Assembly: GCA_910579755.1 (NCBI GenBank)
Contig: CAJTVB010000023.1
Coordinates: forward strand, 1 to 53,626
Length of the DNA: 53,626 nt
Source: an uncultured Acetatifactor sp.
GTDB lineage: Bacteria > Bacillota > Clostridia > Lachnospirales > Lachnospiraceae
Direction: 5' to 3'
In this document: in pieces, positions 17,527 to 25,964 of the stretch
Layout: every line of letters begins with the position of its first letter
Numbering within the stretch: the first letter of the stretch is position 1
The notes under the pieces: generated by a model
Told to the model about the DNA's origin: nothing
The model's database searches: none
The model's input: the letters and a program-made list of their open reading frames with translations, nothing else
Translations under genes and position numbers: made by a program

Positions 17527-19571
17527 ATGAGCGAAAAAATGATCTATGATGCCAAAAAGGATCCCCGGTATTCGAAGCCCTATATCGATGCAGATGAGAT
17601 GCGGGAGAGAAGTATGCCGGACGGAAGCAAAAAGCCCTTCCGTTATGTTCACGGAGGATTTGAGGGAACCAACGCCAAATTCGTGTTCTGCTTTCCCCGG
17701 AAGGAGGATTTTAAGGGGCGGTTTTATCAGTATCTTTGCCCCTTTCCCGGCCCTGACGAGGAAGTTGCTTCCCTGGCCAGAAGCGGAGAGGACGATACCA
17801 TTGCATTCTGTTTGACTTACGGCGCATATTTTGTTGAGACCAATATGGAATCCGCCAGCGCCTTCGGCGGTCATCCCGATCCCCATAAAATCTGGCAGCC
17901 CAGCGCGGCGGCGGCTATAAAACCATTGCCTGCATCGAGAATACCAATGCCTGGGACGGAGCCTGTCCCTTTGTGATCGGCTCTCCCTATTCCCTGCCGA
18001 ACACCATCACCCTCCATGTCCAGGGTATGAGGGCTCTCCGCCATGCCATGGGAAAAATCGTGGATGCCCTGGATGCGGGAGGCAGCGGCGATATGTATGA
18101 GGGGCTGACGGAGGACGAGGCCGGAATGCTTCGGGAAATCACTCTCATGGGCTTTCCGCCCCAGGCCTGGTTTATGGAGGCCGCAGGCCGCTGGGACGAC
18201 GGCTCTCTGCCGGTGCTGATGCCCGGCATCCGCCAGCACGATCCGCAGTATTTTAAGGATTTCTGGGAGAAGCCCGGTTATCTGGGCACAGAGCCGGGCA
18301 GCAATGCCCTTCGGGACAGACTGCAGTTTAAAACGAAGGTGGTGGGTGTTCATCTGCCGGGGGAAGCGGCGGCAGAACAGTCACAGGACAGTAGTGCGGA
18401 AACATACACCAACGGCGTGGACACCGCCTGGAAGAAGGCACTGGTGGACGGGGGCGGCGCCTGGATCGAGGTGGAGCAGGTTCCTCGGGGAGAGGATCTG
18501 TACTTAAAGGGCGTGAATATCGGCTTTGAGACCGGGGCGGCAGCAGGAAAAAATATGCTGCTGGGGGATATTAAGGGCAACGGTATCACCATCGGCATGT
18601 GCTATGGCATGGATGATATGGAAACCGTTTTGAAATCCATTGCACCGGGAGATGTTCTGACCCTGGACAACTCCGATTACATAGCGGTTCAGTCCTATTA
18701 CCGTCACCAGGTGCCGCCGGATCCCTCCTTCCATGCCTGGGACCAGTTCCGGAAGGAAGACGGGACGCCTGCCATTCCTCAGAGGGATAACATTATGGGG
18801 CCGGGATTCTGCGGCACCGGCACCGTCCAGGAGGGTACCATTCAGGGGAAGGTGATTTTGACCCAGTCTCTGATGGACGAATCCACCTGTCCCTGGTGCG
18901 GCGACTGGTATCGAAGCGCTGTGCGCAGGGCAAAGGGCAACGAGGATGACTTCCGGATTTATTATTATGAAAGATGCCTTCACGGAGATGTGTCCACCCT
19001 GGACACGGATATGATTGTCAATTACCTGGGAGGCTTAAAGCAGGCGCTGCTGGATATCAGCGACTGGGTGGAGCGGGGGATTGAGCCCCGGCAGTCCTCT
19101 GTCTATGAAATGGAGGGCGGGTGCGTTCACATTGCAGAGAGCGCCAAAGAGAGAAAGGGGATCCAGCCGGTGGTGAGCCTTTCCGCCAACGGCTCCTCCT
19201 GTGCGCATGTAAGAGTGGGAGAGACTGTGACCCTTGCCGCCGTGGCGGAGGTGCCGGAGGGAGCGGGAGCGGTGACCGAGCTGCAGTTTTCTTTCTCGGA
19301 CCCCATGTTCGGTACCCATGCAAAGCCGGACAGGGGAGGCGACTATAATGACTTTATGGCTCAGGGACGTTCTGAAAGAGTAGTGGGCCGGCTGAAAACC
19401 TATGTGACGGAGGAAGGACTCAACGCCGGCACTGCCACGGTGAGCACAAGCTATGACAGACCGGGCACCTATTTTGCCACAGCCTTTGTGAAAAGTCAGA
19501 GAAACGGTGAGCAGGATCAGATATTTACCCAAGTGAAGAACCTTGCCAGGGCAAGGATTGTTGTGGAATAA
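17527..19571 (+). pseudogene. Large uncharacterised protein of the xylan locus, interrupted by a one-base frameshift
   Basis: Two open frames join into one product of about 680 residues. Codons from the ATG at 17527 run to the GCG-repeat near 17902-17914. There the sense frame shifts, continuing as GGYKTIACIENTNAW and on to the stop at 19571. Restoring one base in the GCGGCGGCGG run repairs it. I do not recognise the family. There is no signal peptide or membrane segment. Aromatic and glycine-rich blocks (CFPRKEDFKGRFYQ, GSPYSLPNT, GFPPQAWFMEAAGRW) and a beta-rich C-terminus suggest an enzyme with an Ig-like tail. AGGAGA precedes the start 56 nt after the GH2 remnant, so it is in the same transcription unit. 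The frameshift may be real decay or a sequencing error in a slippery tract. Confidence 0.7.
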
Positions 19572-19594
19572 TATAAGCTGATGCGAAAAAACAG

Positions 19595-19634
19595 CGGGCC
19601 GGAACCGGGAAGGATTCCGGCCCGTTATTTATTT
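19595..19634 (+). terminator. Rho-independent terminator after the glycoside-hydrolase genes
   Basis: CGGGCCGGAA (19595-19604) and TTCCGGCCCG (19615-19624) form a perfect 10-bp stem followed by TTATTTATTT. Confidence 0.75.
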
Positions 19635-19642
19635 CAAACAGG

Positions 19643-19704
19643 TCGGATTTACCATAGTTCCAATCGGATTTCATAGTTTTTTTATAATTTTAACTTTGTA
19701 TAAT
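19643..19704 (+). promoter_or_regulatory. Direct repeats and -10 box before the sugar-binding lipoprotein gene
   Basis: TCGGATTTACCATAGTT (from 19643) and TCGGATTTCATAGTT (from 19664) are imperfect direct repeats 21 bp apart. A TATAAT (19699-19704) with no clear -35 box follows. Two half-sites in direct orientation two helical turns apart, upstream of a weak promoter, suit an AraC-type activator. Binding by the regulator at 9212-10432 is inference. Confidence 0.45.
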
Positions 19705-19750
19705 AAAGCTATAAGGTAACATATGAAGACTGATTTGAAGGAGGTAAATT

Positions 19751-20328
19751 ATGAAAGGGTTTAAGAAATGGGCTTTGGCAGCGGCGGCAGGTCTGACAGC
19801 GCTTTTCCTCACCGGCTGCGGAGGAGGAAACAGCGTGTCGGCGGAGCACACCTACAGTATCTGGCTCTACAGTGCGCAGGATGCGTCCTTCTACACGGAT
19901 TATGTGGAGAATCCCACCGTCCAGTACCTGCTCAGTAAGACCTGGGGGGAAAACGAGGATACCATCGCGCTGGAGTTTCAGGTTCCTCCTGCGGGCAGCC
20001 AGCAGAATAATTACGAGACCATGATTGCCACAGGAGACTTCCCTACCCTGATGCAGAACTCCGTGGCGGATGCCCCTCCCAGGATGCTGGAATCGGAGAT
20101 GATTCTGGATATTACGGAGCTGGTGGAGCAATATATGCCCAATTACTATAATCTGCTGCAGACCAATGAGGCATTGCGGGCTTGCCATTGAAAATCCTCA
20201 TTTGTGGCAGGGAAGGGAGGACCCATATCTGTCTGGAGGAGCCCGCCCAGATGAAGGCTATTATCGGCAGGGAGTATGCTCCTGCCAAGAATCAGGTGAT
20301 TAAGAAAGGTATGGAGTACAAGAGATAA
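19751..20328 (+). pseudogene. Extracellular sugar-binding lipoprotein, internally deleted
   Basis: The first 142 residues are a normal start of a family-1 solute-binding lipoprotein (LplA-like). They show a signal peptide, a lipobox LFLTGC with the lipid-modified Cys, then SIWLYSAQDASFYTDYV and ITELVEQYMPNYYNLLQ. The frame then ends at 20191. From about 20236 to the stop at 20328, in another frame, sits what looks like the C-terminal tail of the same kind of protein (EEPAQMKAIIGREYAP to a final MEYKR). The middle ~300 or more residues are gone. AAGGAGG precedes the ATG. It was presumably the binding protein of a xylo-oligosaccharide ABC importer, and no permease genes remain beside it. Confidence 0.75.
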
Positions 20329-20539
20329 AACCCGGGCGTAGCACAAACATAGTCTCAATAACTACGTAAAGAAAGATTTTAAACCATAAAAAGCGATAAA
20401 AAAAGACAAAACACATTGATATTTTTCACAAAAGATGGTACGCTATACCTGTAACGGATTATATCAGTACAGTGCTTTCGCGGTCCGGTCAGACGGGCCG
20501 GGACAAGGCATTGAAGAATCAGGTAAGGGATATGGGATT

Positions 20540-21442
20540 ATGAAGGAAACATTTCATATTATCAGTGACGGCTCCTGTGATCTTCCCACCGGGCTGGTGC
20601 AGGAAAAGAATATCACGGTGGTACCGTTTTATGTGTCTTTTGACGATGAGAAATATCTGAAGGAAAACGTGGAGATAGGGATCAGGGATTTTTACCAGCA
20701 GATGGTGGATCGAAAGGGGGTATATCCCAAGTCTTCCATGCCGTCGGCACAGGATTATATGGAAGTATTTCTTCCCTGTGCCAGAGAGGGAATACCGGTG
20801 CTCTGTATCTGCATTACCGCCAAATTCAGCGGTTCTCTGCAATCTGCCGTGAATGCCCGGTCTCTGGTGCTGGAGGACTATCCGGAGGCTGAGATCCGGG
20901 TCATCGACAGTACCGTGGACACGGTGCTTCAGGGACTTTATGTGCTGGAAGCCGTAAAGCTTCGCGACAGCGGTGCAAGCTGTGAGGCTGCCGCCGCCCG
21001 CCTGACACAGATCGGAAGTACCGGCAGAATCTTTTTTACGGTGGGAGACATGGAATATCTGCAGCATGGCGGACGCATCGGCAAGGTGGCCGCCGTGGCG
21101 GGAAGCGTTTTGGGGATCCGCCCTGTGATCACTCTGGAGCAGGGAGAAATCTTTCCCTCAGGAATCGGCAGGGGGCGGAAGCGGACCTCGGAAAAGGCCC
21201 TGGAGCTTTTGGTGAAATATATTCAGGAGAGCAGGAAGGGAATTGAGAATTTCAGCATTACGGTGGGCTTCGGCTATGACCGTGAGGAGGCGGAGGCCTT
21301 CCGGGATCACGCCCTGGAGATTCTGCGAAGCAAAGGTCATGCCATAGAGGAGATTCCCATTTATCAGATCGGGGCTACCATCGGTGTGCATACGGGGCCG
21401 TATCCTCTGGGCTTCGGCATTATAGAGAAGGCTTTGAAGTAA
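20540..21442 (+). CDS. DegV family fatty-acid-binding protein
   Basis: The protein has 300 residues from the ATG at 20540 (MKETFHIISDGSCDLP). An in-frame extension upstream is rejected because it is not DegV-like. The DegV fold is recognised from SDGSCDLP, the ITAKFSGSLQSA block, the IDSTVDTVLQGL segment, GKVAAVAGSVLGIRPVI and a C-terminal GATIGVHTGPYPLG. Members bind fatty acids; in Firmicutes the related FakB proteins present them to the kinase FakA. No fakA lies nearby. The ribosome site is weak. Confidence 0.92.
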   Translation: MKETFHIISDGSCDLPTGLVQEKNITVVPFYVSFDDEKYLKENVEIGIRDFYQQMVDRKGVYPKSSMPSAQDYMEVFLPCAREGIPVLCICITAKFSGSLQSAVNARSLVLEDYPEAEIRVIDSTVDTVLQGLYVLEAVKLRDSGASCEAAAARLTQIGSTGRIFFTVGDMEYLQHGGRIGKVAAVAGSVLGIRPVITLEQGEIFPSGIGRGRKRTSEKALELLVKYIQESRKGIENFSITVGFGYDREEAEAFRDHALEILRSKGHAIEEIPIYQIGATIGVHTGPYPLGFGIIEKALK

Positions 21443-21461
21443 AGAAGACGCTGAAATGACG

Positions 21462-21498
21462 AAGAGCTGTCAGGGCAGTAATGCCTCTGACAGCTCTT
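21462..21498. terminator. Hairpin shared by convergent degV and HAD genes
   Basis: AAGAGCTGTCAG (21462-21473) pairs with CTGACAGCTCTT (21487-21498), a perfect 12-bp stem. It overlaps the last codons of the minus-strand HAD gene and probably terminates degV transcription. Confidence 0.65.
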
Positions 21499-22294
21499 TG
21501 ATATTGGAGAAGGCGAAGCTGGCAGGGAAGGGTGTATCCTTCATATCTTCCGGCTTTGCCTCTCCGGTGAAGACCACGCAGGTGTCCACTTCTGCGTTGA
21601 TGCCGCAGGCAATGTCGGTATAGAGCCTGTCCCCTACCACCAGCGTTTCTTCCCGGCGAAATCCGGACAATTCCAGACACAGATCCACCACCTGGCGGCT
21701 GGGCTTGCCCAGATAGACAGGTTCCTTTCCCGCAGCAGCTGTGATCATGCGGCAGATGGCTCCGCAGTCGGGCACAAAGCCGAAGTCCACGGGACAGCAC
21801 AGATCGGGATTGGTGGCATAGAAGGGAGCATCGGTGGTCTGCAGGACCCGGGAGATCCGGATCAGCTTTTCGTAGGTCAGCTCACTGTCATAAGCCGCCA
21901 CCACACAGTCCACTTCTTCTGCTTCCTCCGTGACCTTCAGGCCGGCGTTTTGCAGCTGCGCCAGAAAGGACCGGGTCCCCAGAACAAAAATCTTTTTATT
22001 GCGGAACTCTTCCAGAAGAAAGCGGAGAGTCATATAGCCGGAGGTAATAAACTGATCCTCCGAAGTCTCCAGCCCGAAGGCGCTGCGGAATTTTTCTACG
22101 TAATCCAGTCCGCTTTTGGTGGAATTGTTTGTGATGTAATAAGCTTTTCCGCCGATGCACTCAATGTGTTTTAACAAATCGGCACTGCCCTGGTAGAGGG
22201 TGTCTCCCACCGCCAGGGTGCCGTCGATGTCAAATAAAAATAATTTTTTCTTTTTCAGACGTTCCGTATTCTGCGATATCTTCGTGTTCTGCAT
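21470..22294 (-). CDS. HAD-IIA family phosphatase (NagD-like)
   Basis: The protein has 274 residues. HAD motif I is FDIDGTL with the catalytic Asp22 and Asp24. TNNSTKSG is motif II, a IIA cap domain occupies the middle (about 85-190), GKPSRQV carries the motif III lysine, and VGDRLYTDIACGINA is motif IV. These enzymes dephosphorylate small phosphate esters such as nucleotides or sugar phosphates. GGAGG precedes the ATG. It follows the lipoprotein hydrolase gene by 24 nt and is probably co-transcribed with it. Confidence 0.92.
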   Translation of the reverse strand: MQNTKISQNTERLKKKKLFLFDIDGTLAVGDTLYQGSADLLKHIECIGGKAYYITNNSTKSGLDYVEKFRSAFGLETSEDQFITSGYMTLRFLLEEFRNKKIFVLGTRSFLAQLQNAGLKVTEEAEEVDCVVAAYDSELTYEKLIRISRVLQTTDAPFYATNPDLCCPVDFGFVPDCGAICRMITAAAGKEPVYLGKPSRQVVDLCLELSGFRREETLVVGDRLYTDIACGINAEVDTCVVFTGEAKPEDMKDTPFPASFAFSNIKELSEALLP

Positions 22295-22318
22295 TTTTCC
22301 TCCATGCAGGGGCTGCGT

Positions 22319-23845
22319 TTACTGGGGCTGGGTAAACCGTAAGCTGTCAATGATTGTCTGGTATAGGGTGTCCGCATCGCTTTCGAAGGATTCATGGATG
22401 TAAAAATCCAACTCTACAAAATGGTCCTCCCTCTGGATGATAATGTACCGATTGCGGAAGACGGAGCCGTTATCATTCGTGGTGCTTCCAAAGCAGTCCA
22501 GTGCCGGAGCGCCGTCCACGGTGGTGGTTTGGGTCTGGTAGCCCTCCTGTGTCTCCATATACTCTGCCATGTCTGCTAAGTAGCTATCCGGATTTTCCAT
22601 GGAATATACGTCCATATAGAGAGTGGACATATCCCAGATGTTATCCCCGTCATAGGGAGAGGTGAAGCAGAACGGATCGTCCTCAGAGTCCTGGCTGAAC
22701 TCCCAGATGTAGGGAAGGGAGAAGCTCAAGCCCAGAGCGTCCATGTTGTATGTGAGCATTGCGGGAAGGGGTATTTCGGGTTCCGTATTCAGAGCGGATT
22801 CCAGTTCCTCCTGGGTAATGGATATGTTGCATTCCGCTTCCGTGTCCGCTAGGATTTTTTCGGCCAGCAGGCGTGTCACAGGCGCCAGCACGGAAAAGTG
22901 ATCGTGTCCTTCCAGAATATAGCAATTGATATTGTTATTTTCCGAGGCGTTCTGTATATTCCGGAGATTGTCGGAATTACCGTCGCTGCCCTCGATAAGG
23001 AAGGTGGGATTTTTCACGTCCTTCAGCCAGTAGATGGGGGAGCGCATAACATACTCTTCATCCTTGCTGGTGTCAAAGGTAAACTGGGAGTTATTGTGAT
23101 ACTTGATTTCATCCACTGCGCCGAAGCAGAAAACTGCCCGGAACATATCGGAGTATTCCGCCGCCAGTAAAGCCCGGGTGCCGCCGGTGCTGTGGCCTCC
23201 CAGGTAAATCCTGTCCGGATCCACATAGGGCAGGGAAGCAGCGTATTCACAGGCGGATATGATATCGTCCACCTCTCCGAAAAGAGTTTCATAATATCCG
23301 GGATTGCCGTTGCCGCCCCGGAAGGAAGGGTACATGGTCAAAATGCCCTCCTGCCAGAAGGCGGAGCCTGTCTGGTCATTGTCCCATTCAGGATAGCACC
23401 AGGGGAAATCGTCGATGCCATTGCCCCAGCCGCCTACCACCCAGATAATGATAGGGTGCTTTTCGCCGTCACCGGGATCTGCAGACACATAGGCGGCCAT
23501 ATCGCCTATTTTGGAAGGATAAGCCACCAGCTCAAAGCCGTCGGCCGGTGCAGGCACAGAGTAGCTGTCGTTTTCTTCCCGGGCCAGAGTGGTCTGGAAG
23601 GCATCATGGGCCTGGGCAAAGCTCTGGGAGGTGAGATCCCCGTAGCTGTAGTTTTCAGAAGAGCTGCCCCGGGAGTCATCCTGGTCTGTCCCGGAGGGGG
23701 ACTGGGCCAGAGGCTTACCGCCCTGAGATCCCGTCTGCCGGGAGCCCGAATCCGATTCTCCTGTCCCGGAGGAGCAGGAGACAGAAAGCAGAGACATGGC
23801 TGTCAGTGCAAGTGCCAGAATTTTTTTCGTGTTTTGGAGTTTCAT
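22319..23845 (-). CDS. Lipoprotein with alpha/beta-hydrolase domain and C-terminal PsbP/Mog1-like domain
   Basis: The protein has 508 residues. The signal peptide ends in a lipobox LLSVSC, so it is anchored outside the membrane. A low-complexity Ser/Gly/Asp linker (about 25-75) is followed by a prolyl-oligopeptidase/dienelactone-hydrolase-type domain (about 95-340). The nucleophile Ser lies in GGHSTGGTRA and a late His in EGHDHFS. The last ~135 residues (LSFSLPYIWEF to DSLRFTQP) resemble PsbP-like domains found alone in clostridial lipoproteins. It is probably a surface esterase or peptidase of unknown substrate. Confidence 0.8.
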   Translation of the reverse strand: MKLQNTKKILALALTAMSLLSVSCSSGTGESDSGSRQTGSQGGKPLAQSPSGTDQDDSRGSSSENYSYGDLTSQSFAQAHDAFQTTLAREENDSYSVPAPADGFELVAYPSKIGDMAAYVSADPGDGEKHPIIIWVVGGWGNGIDDFPWCYPEWDNDQTGSAFWQEGILTMYPSFRGGNGNPGYYETLFGEVDDIISACEYAASLPYVDPDRIYLGGHSTGGTRALLAAEYSDMFRAVFCFGAVDEIKYHNNSQFTFDTSKDEEYVMRSPIYWLKDVKNPTFLIEGSDGNSDNLRNIQNASENNNINCYILEGHDHFSVLAPVTRLLAEKILADTEAECNISITQEELESALNTEPEIPLPAMLTYNMDALGLSFSLPYIWEFSQDSEDDPFCFTSPYDGDNIWDMSTLYMDVYSMENPDSYLADMAEYMETQEGYQTQTTTVDGAPALDCFGSTTNDNGSVFRNRYIIIQREDHFVELDFYIHESFESDADTLYQTIIDSLRFTQPQ

Positions 23846-23873
23846 GCTTCGTTCATTCCTTTCATATATCTTC

Positions 23874-23904
23874 GGAGGCTTCTACGCAAGGCGCCGAAGC
23901 CTCC
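23874..23904 (-). promoter_or_regulatory. Leader hairpin upstream of the lipoprotein hydrolase gene
   Basis: GGAGGCTTC (23874-23882) pairs with GAAGCCTCC (23896-23904), about 30 nt before the start codon on the minus strand. It may be a 5'-leader structure. The rest of 23905-24201 shows only a repeat fragment and no gene. Confidence 0.35.
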
Positions 23905-23923
23905 ACCCTGCGTAGAGAATCTT

Positions 23924-23960
23924 AACATGAAAATCGGGAAATATCAATGTTACTCTTCAC
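23924..23960 (+). repeat. Partial copy of the MITE-like repeat (left flank and end)
   Basis: AACATGAAAATCGGGAAAT followed by ATCAATGTTACTCTTCAC matches 27890-27925 closely. Only the left portion is present. Confidence 0.7.
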
Positions 23961-24201
23961 AAGAAGGAAAGAGTGGGATTCCGCCGTAGCCGACATTGTG
24001 GAAAAATCCAAAAGTTTAGTTTTTTCCACGATGCTTTTTTGCTTTTTAAAGCTTTTTTAGGGTAGGATATTACCTGGCAGGGTGGTTTTCCTGTGCGTTT
24101 TTTGAAGGCTCTGTAATGGAACAATGAAGATTGTGCCGCGCTAATTTTCCGCAATAAAATACAACATAGAAAAGTTTTGCGATTTGTAACCGCAAAACCA
24201 A

Positions 24202-24230
24202 TTGACTTTTTGTAAATTTTGCGATATACT
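24202..24230 (+). promoter_or_regulatory. Strong sigma-A-type promoter of the DUF4143 ATPase gene
   Basis: TTGACT (24202-24207), a 17-bp spacer and TATACT (24225-24230), 25 bp before the start codon at 24255. Confidence 0.75.
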
Positions 24231-24254
24231 ACTTTACAGATGGAGGTGGTCATC

Positions 24255-25466
24255 ATGATTTACAGACCTATGTATGTGGATAAGATAATGGCTTATGTAG
24301 ACACTCCCTTTGTAAAGGTACTGACCGGAGTTCGCCGTTGCGGAAAGTCTACGATATTCAAAATGATTATGGAAAAGCTGCAAACGGAGTGGAATATTCC
24401 CGCAGACCGTATTGTAAGCTGCCGCTATGATTCGATGGAATACGAGGATATGACGGCAAAGCAGATGTATGCTCACCTGAAAGAGCGGCTTTCACCTGAC
24501 GGAAAAACCTATCTGTTTCTTGATGAGATTCAGGAAATCAAGGGATGGGAAAAGGTTGTAAACTCTTTGGTTTCAGATTTTGATGTGGACTTGTATGTGA
24601 CGGGTTCGAATTCCCGTATGATGTCCTCAGAAATTTCCACTTACTTGACCGGAAGATATATTGCTTTCCGTATCTTTACCCTGTCCTTTTCGGAATATCT
24701 GATGTTTAAGGAAAAATACGATACAGTTGGCAATCCGAGAACGGAACTTGCAGATTATGTTCGGTTGGGCGGTTTCCCCGCAACGCATTTGCAAAAGTAT
24801 TCGCAGGACGAGATTTACACGATTGTCCGTGATATTTATAACTCAACTATTTTCTCCGACATTGTGAAACGGAATCAAGTCAGGAAAATAGACCAGTTGG
24901 AGCGGGTAGTCAAATACACTTTCCAAAATGTCGGCAACACATTTTCCGCAAAGTCGATTTCGGATTACCTGAAATCGGAGCGCAGGACATTGGATAACGA
25001 GACAGTGTATAGCTATCTCGAAAAACTGGAAAAAGCGTATTTGCTCCATCGCTGTTCACGGTACGATTTGCAGGGTAAAGAAATTCTGAAAACGCAGGAG
25101 AAGTTTTATCTTGCAGATAACGCTCTGCGGTATAGCGTTCTCGGCTATAATGCCGACAGCGTTGCCGCAAGCCTTGAAAACATTGTGTACTTGGAGCTTT
25201 GCCGCAGGGGATACACCGTTCATATCGGCAAAACAAATGACGGAGAAATCGACTTTGTAGCAACGAGACAAAATGAAAAGATTTATGTTCAGGTTACGCA
25301 GGAGATAAACTTCGAAAAGACCGAAAAACGGGAATACAACCGTTTGCTTGAAATACACGATAATTATCCCAAATATGTACTCGGGGCAGATGAATTTGCA
25401 GGCGGAAACTATGAGGGCATTAAGACAATGCATATAGCGGATTTCCTGCTCAGCTCTGAATATTAA
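24255..25466 (+). CDS. AAA-family ATPase with C-terminal DUF4143 nuclease-like domain
   Basis: The protein has 403 residues from the ATG at 24255, preceded by GGAGGT. Walker A is GVRRCGKST (25-33), Walker B YLFLDEIQEI, and sensor-1 VTGSNSRM. The C-terminal DUF4143 region (about 200-390) includes EIDFVATRQNEKIYVQV, a PD-(D/E)XK-like pattern. These cytoplasmic proteins are common, often in several copies, in gut anaerobes. Their job is not established, and accessory or defence-like roles have been proposed. It stands alone, with its own promoter and terminator. Confidence 0.9.
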   Translation: MIYRPMYVDKIMAYVDTPFVKVLTGVRRCGKSTIFKMIMEKLQTEWNIPADRIVSCRYDSMEYEDMTAKQMYAHLKERLSPDGKTYLFLDEIQEIKGWEKVVNSLVSDFDVDLYVTGSNSRMMSSEISTYLTGRYIAFRIFTLSFSEYLMFKEKYDTVGNPRTELADYVRLGGFPATHLQKYSQDEIYTIVRDIYNSTIFSDIVKRNQVRKIDQLERVVKYTFQNVGNTFSAKSISDYLKSERRTLDNETVYSYLEKLEKAYLLHRCSRYDLQGKEILKTQEKFYLADNALRYSVLGYNADSVAASLENIVYLELCRRGYTVHIGKTNDGEIDFVATRQNEKIYVQVTQEINFEKTEKREYNRLLEIHDNYPKYVLGADEFAGGNYEGIKTMHIADFLLSSEY

Positions 25467-25480
25467 AATCAAAGATATAG

Positions 25481-25513
25481 AAACGCCCGCTTGTTAGATC
25501 AGGCGGGCGTTTT
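25481..25513 (+). terminator. Rho-independent terminator
   Basis: AAACGCCCGC and GCGGGCGTTT form a 10-bp stem around a 12-nt loop, followed by T residues, 15 nt after the ATPase stop. Confidence 0.85.
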
Positions 25514-25533
25514 CTCTTAGAAAGGAACACAAA

Positions 25534-25701
25534 ATGAAAAAGACAATATGTATCATTCTGATTGCGGCGTTTGCTGCCATGTTTGGCACAAGCGCCTATT
25601 TTATTTTCGATCATTACAGACAGGAAGAACAGCAGGCAGAGCTTTATGACAGCCTTGCCGATATGACAAACCACTCGTTCTTCCGGCAAGAAAACAATTA
25701 A
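25534..25701 (+). pseudogene. Short N-terminal fragment resembling a class B sortase
   Basis: The ORF has 55 codons with AAGGAA before the ATG. The product is a membrane anchor (KKTICIILIAAFAAMF) followed by YRQEEQQAELYDSLADM. That arrangement, as I remember it, begins sortase B proteins. The catalytic barrel is absent, and the following 260 bp up to the insertion sequence hold no continuation in any frame that I can see. It is either a sortase remnant or an independent small membrane protein. Confidence 0.4.
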
Positions 25702-25946
25702 GACCGTCGTTTTGCTCGGCTCTGTGTTCGGGATATTCTTTTCCGGCGCGGACAGGGGAACGGATAACGGGGAAAACTGTCTCAGGCAGTGGTATAAAGA
25801 GTAGAGAAAAGACAGTGCCGAAAGCCGGTCCTGCTGACGGTACAAAATCTGTAAAAGGACAGCAGCCAAAGTTACGGGGAATCAAAAGAACAGGGCAGCG
25901 GCAGTAGCATCCGGTGTGACAGACTAAAGATGCAGAGATACATATG

Positions 25947-25964
25947 CAGGTTTTATAAAACCTG
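25947..25964. repeat. 18-bp perfect palindrome at the IS boundary
   Basis: CAGGTTTTATAAAACCTG reads the same on both strands. Its last four bases are the first of the IS left end. It may be part of the insertion target, or a coincidence of a short terminator. Confidence 0.5.
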
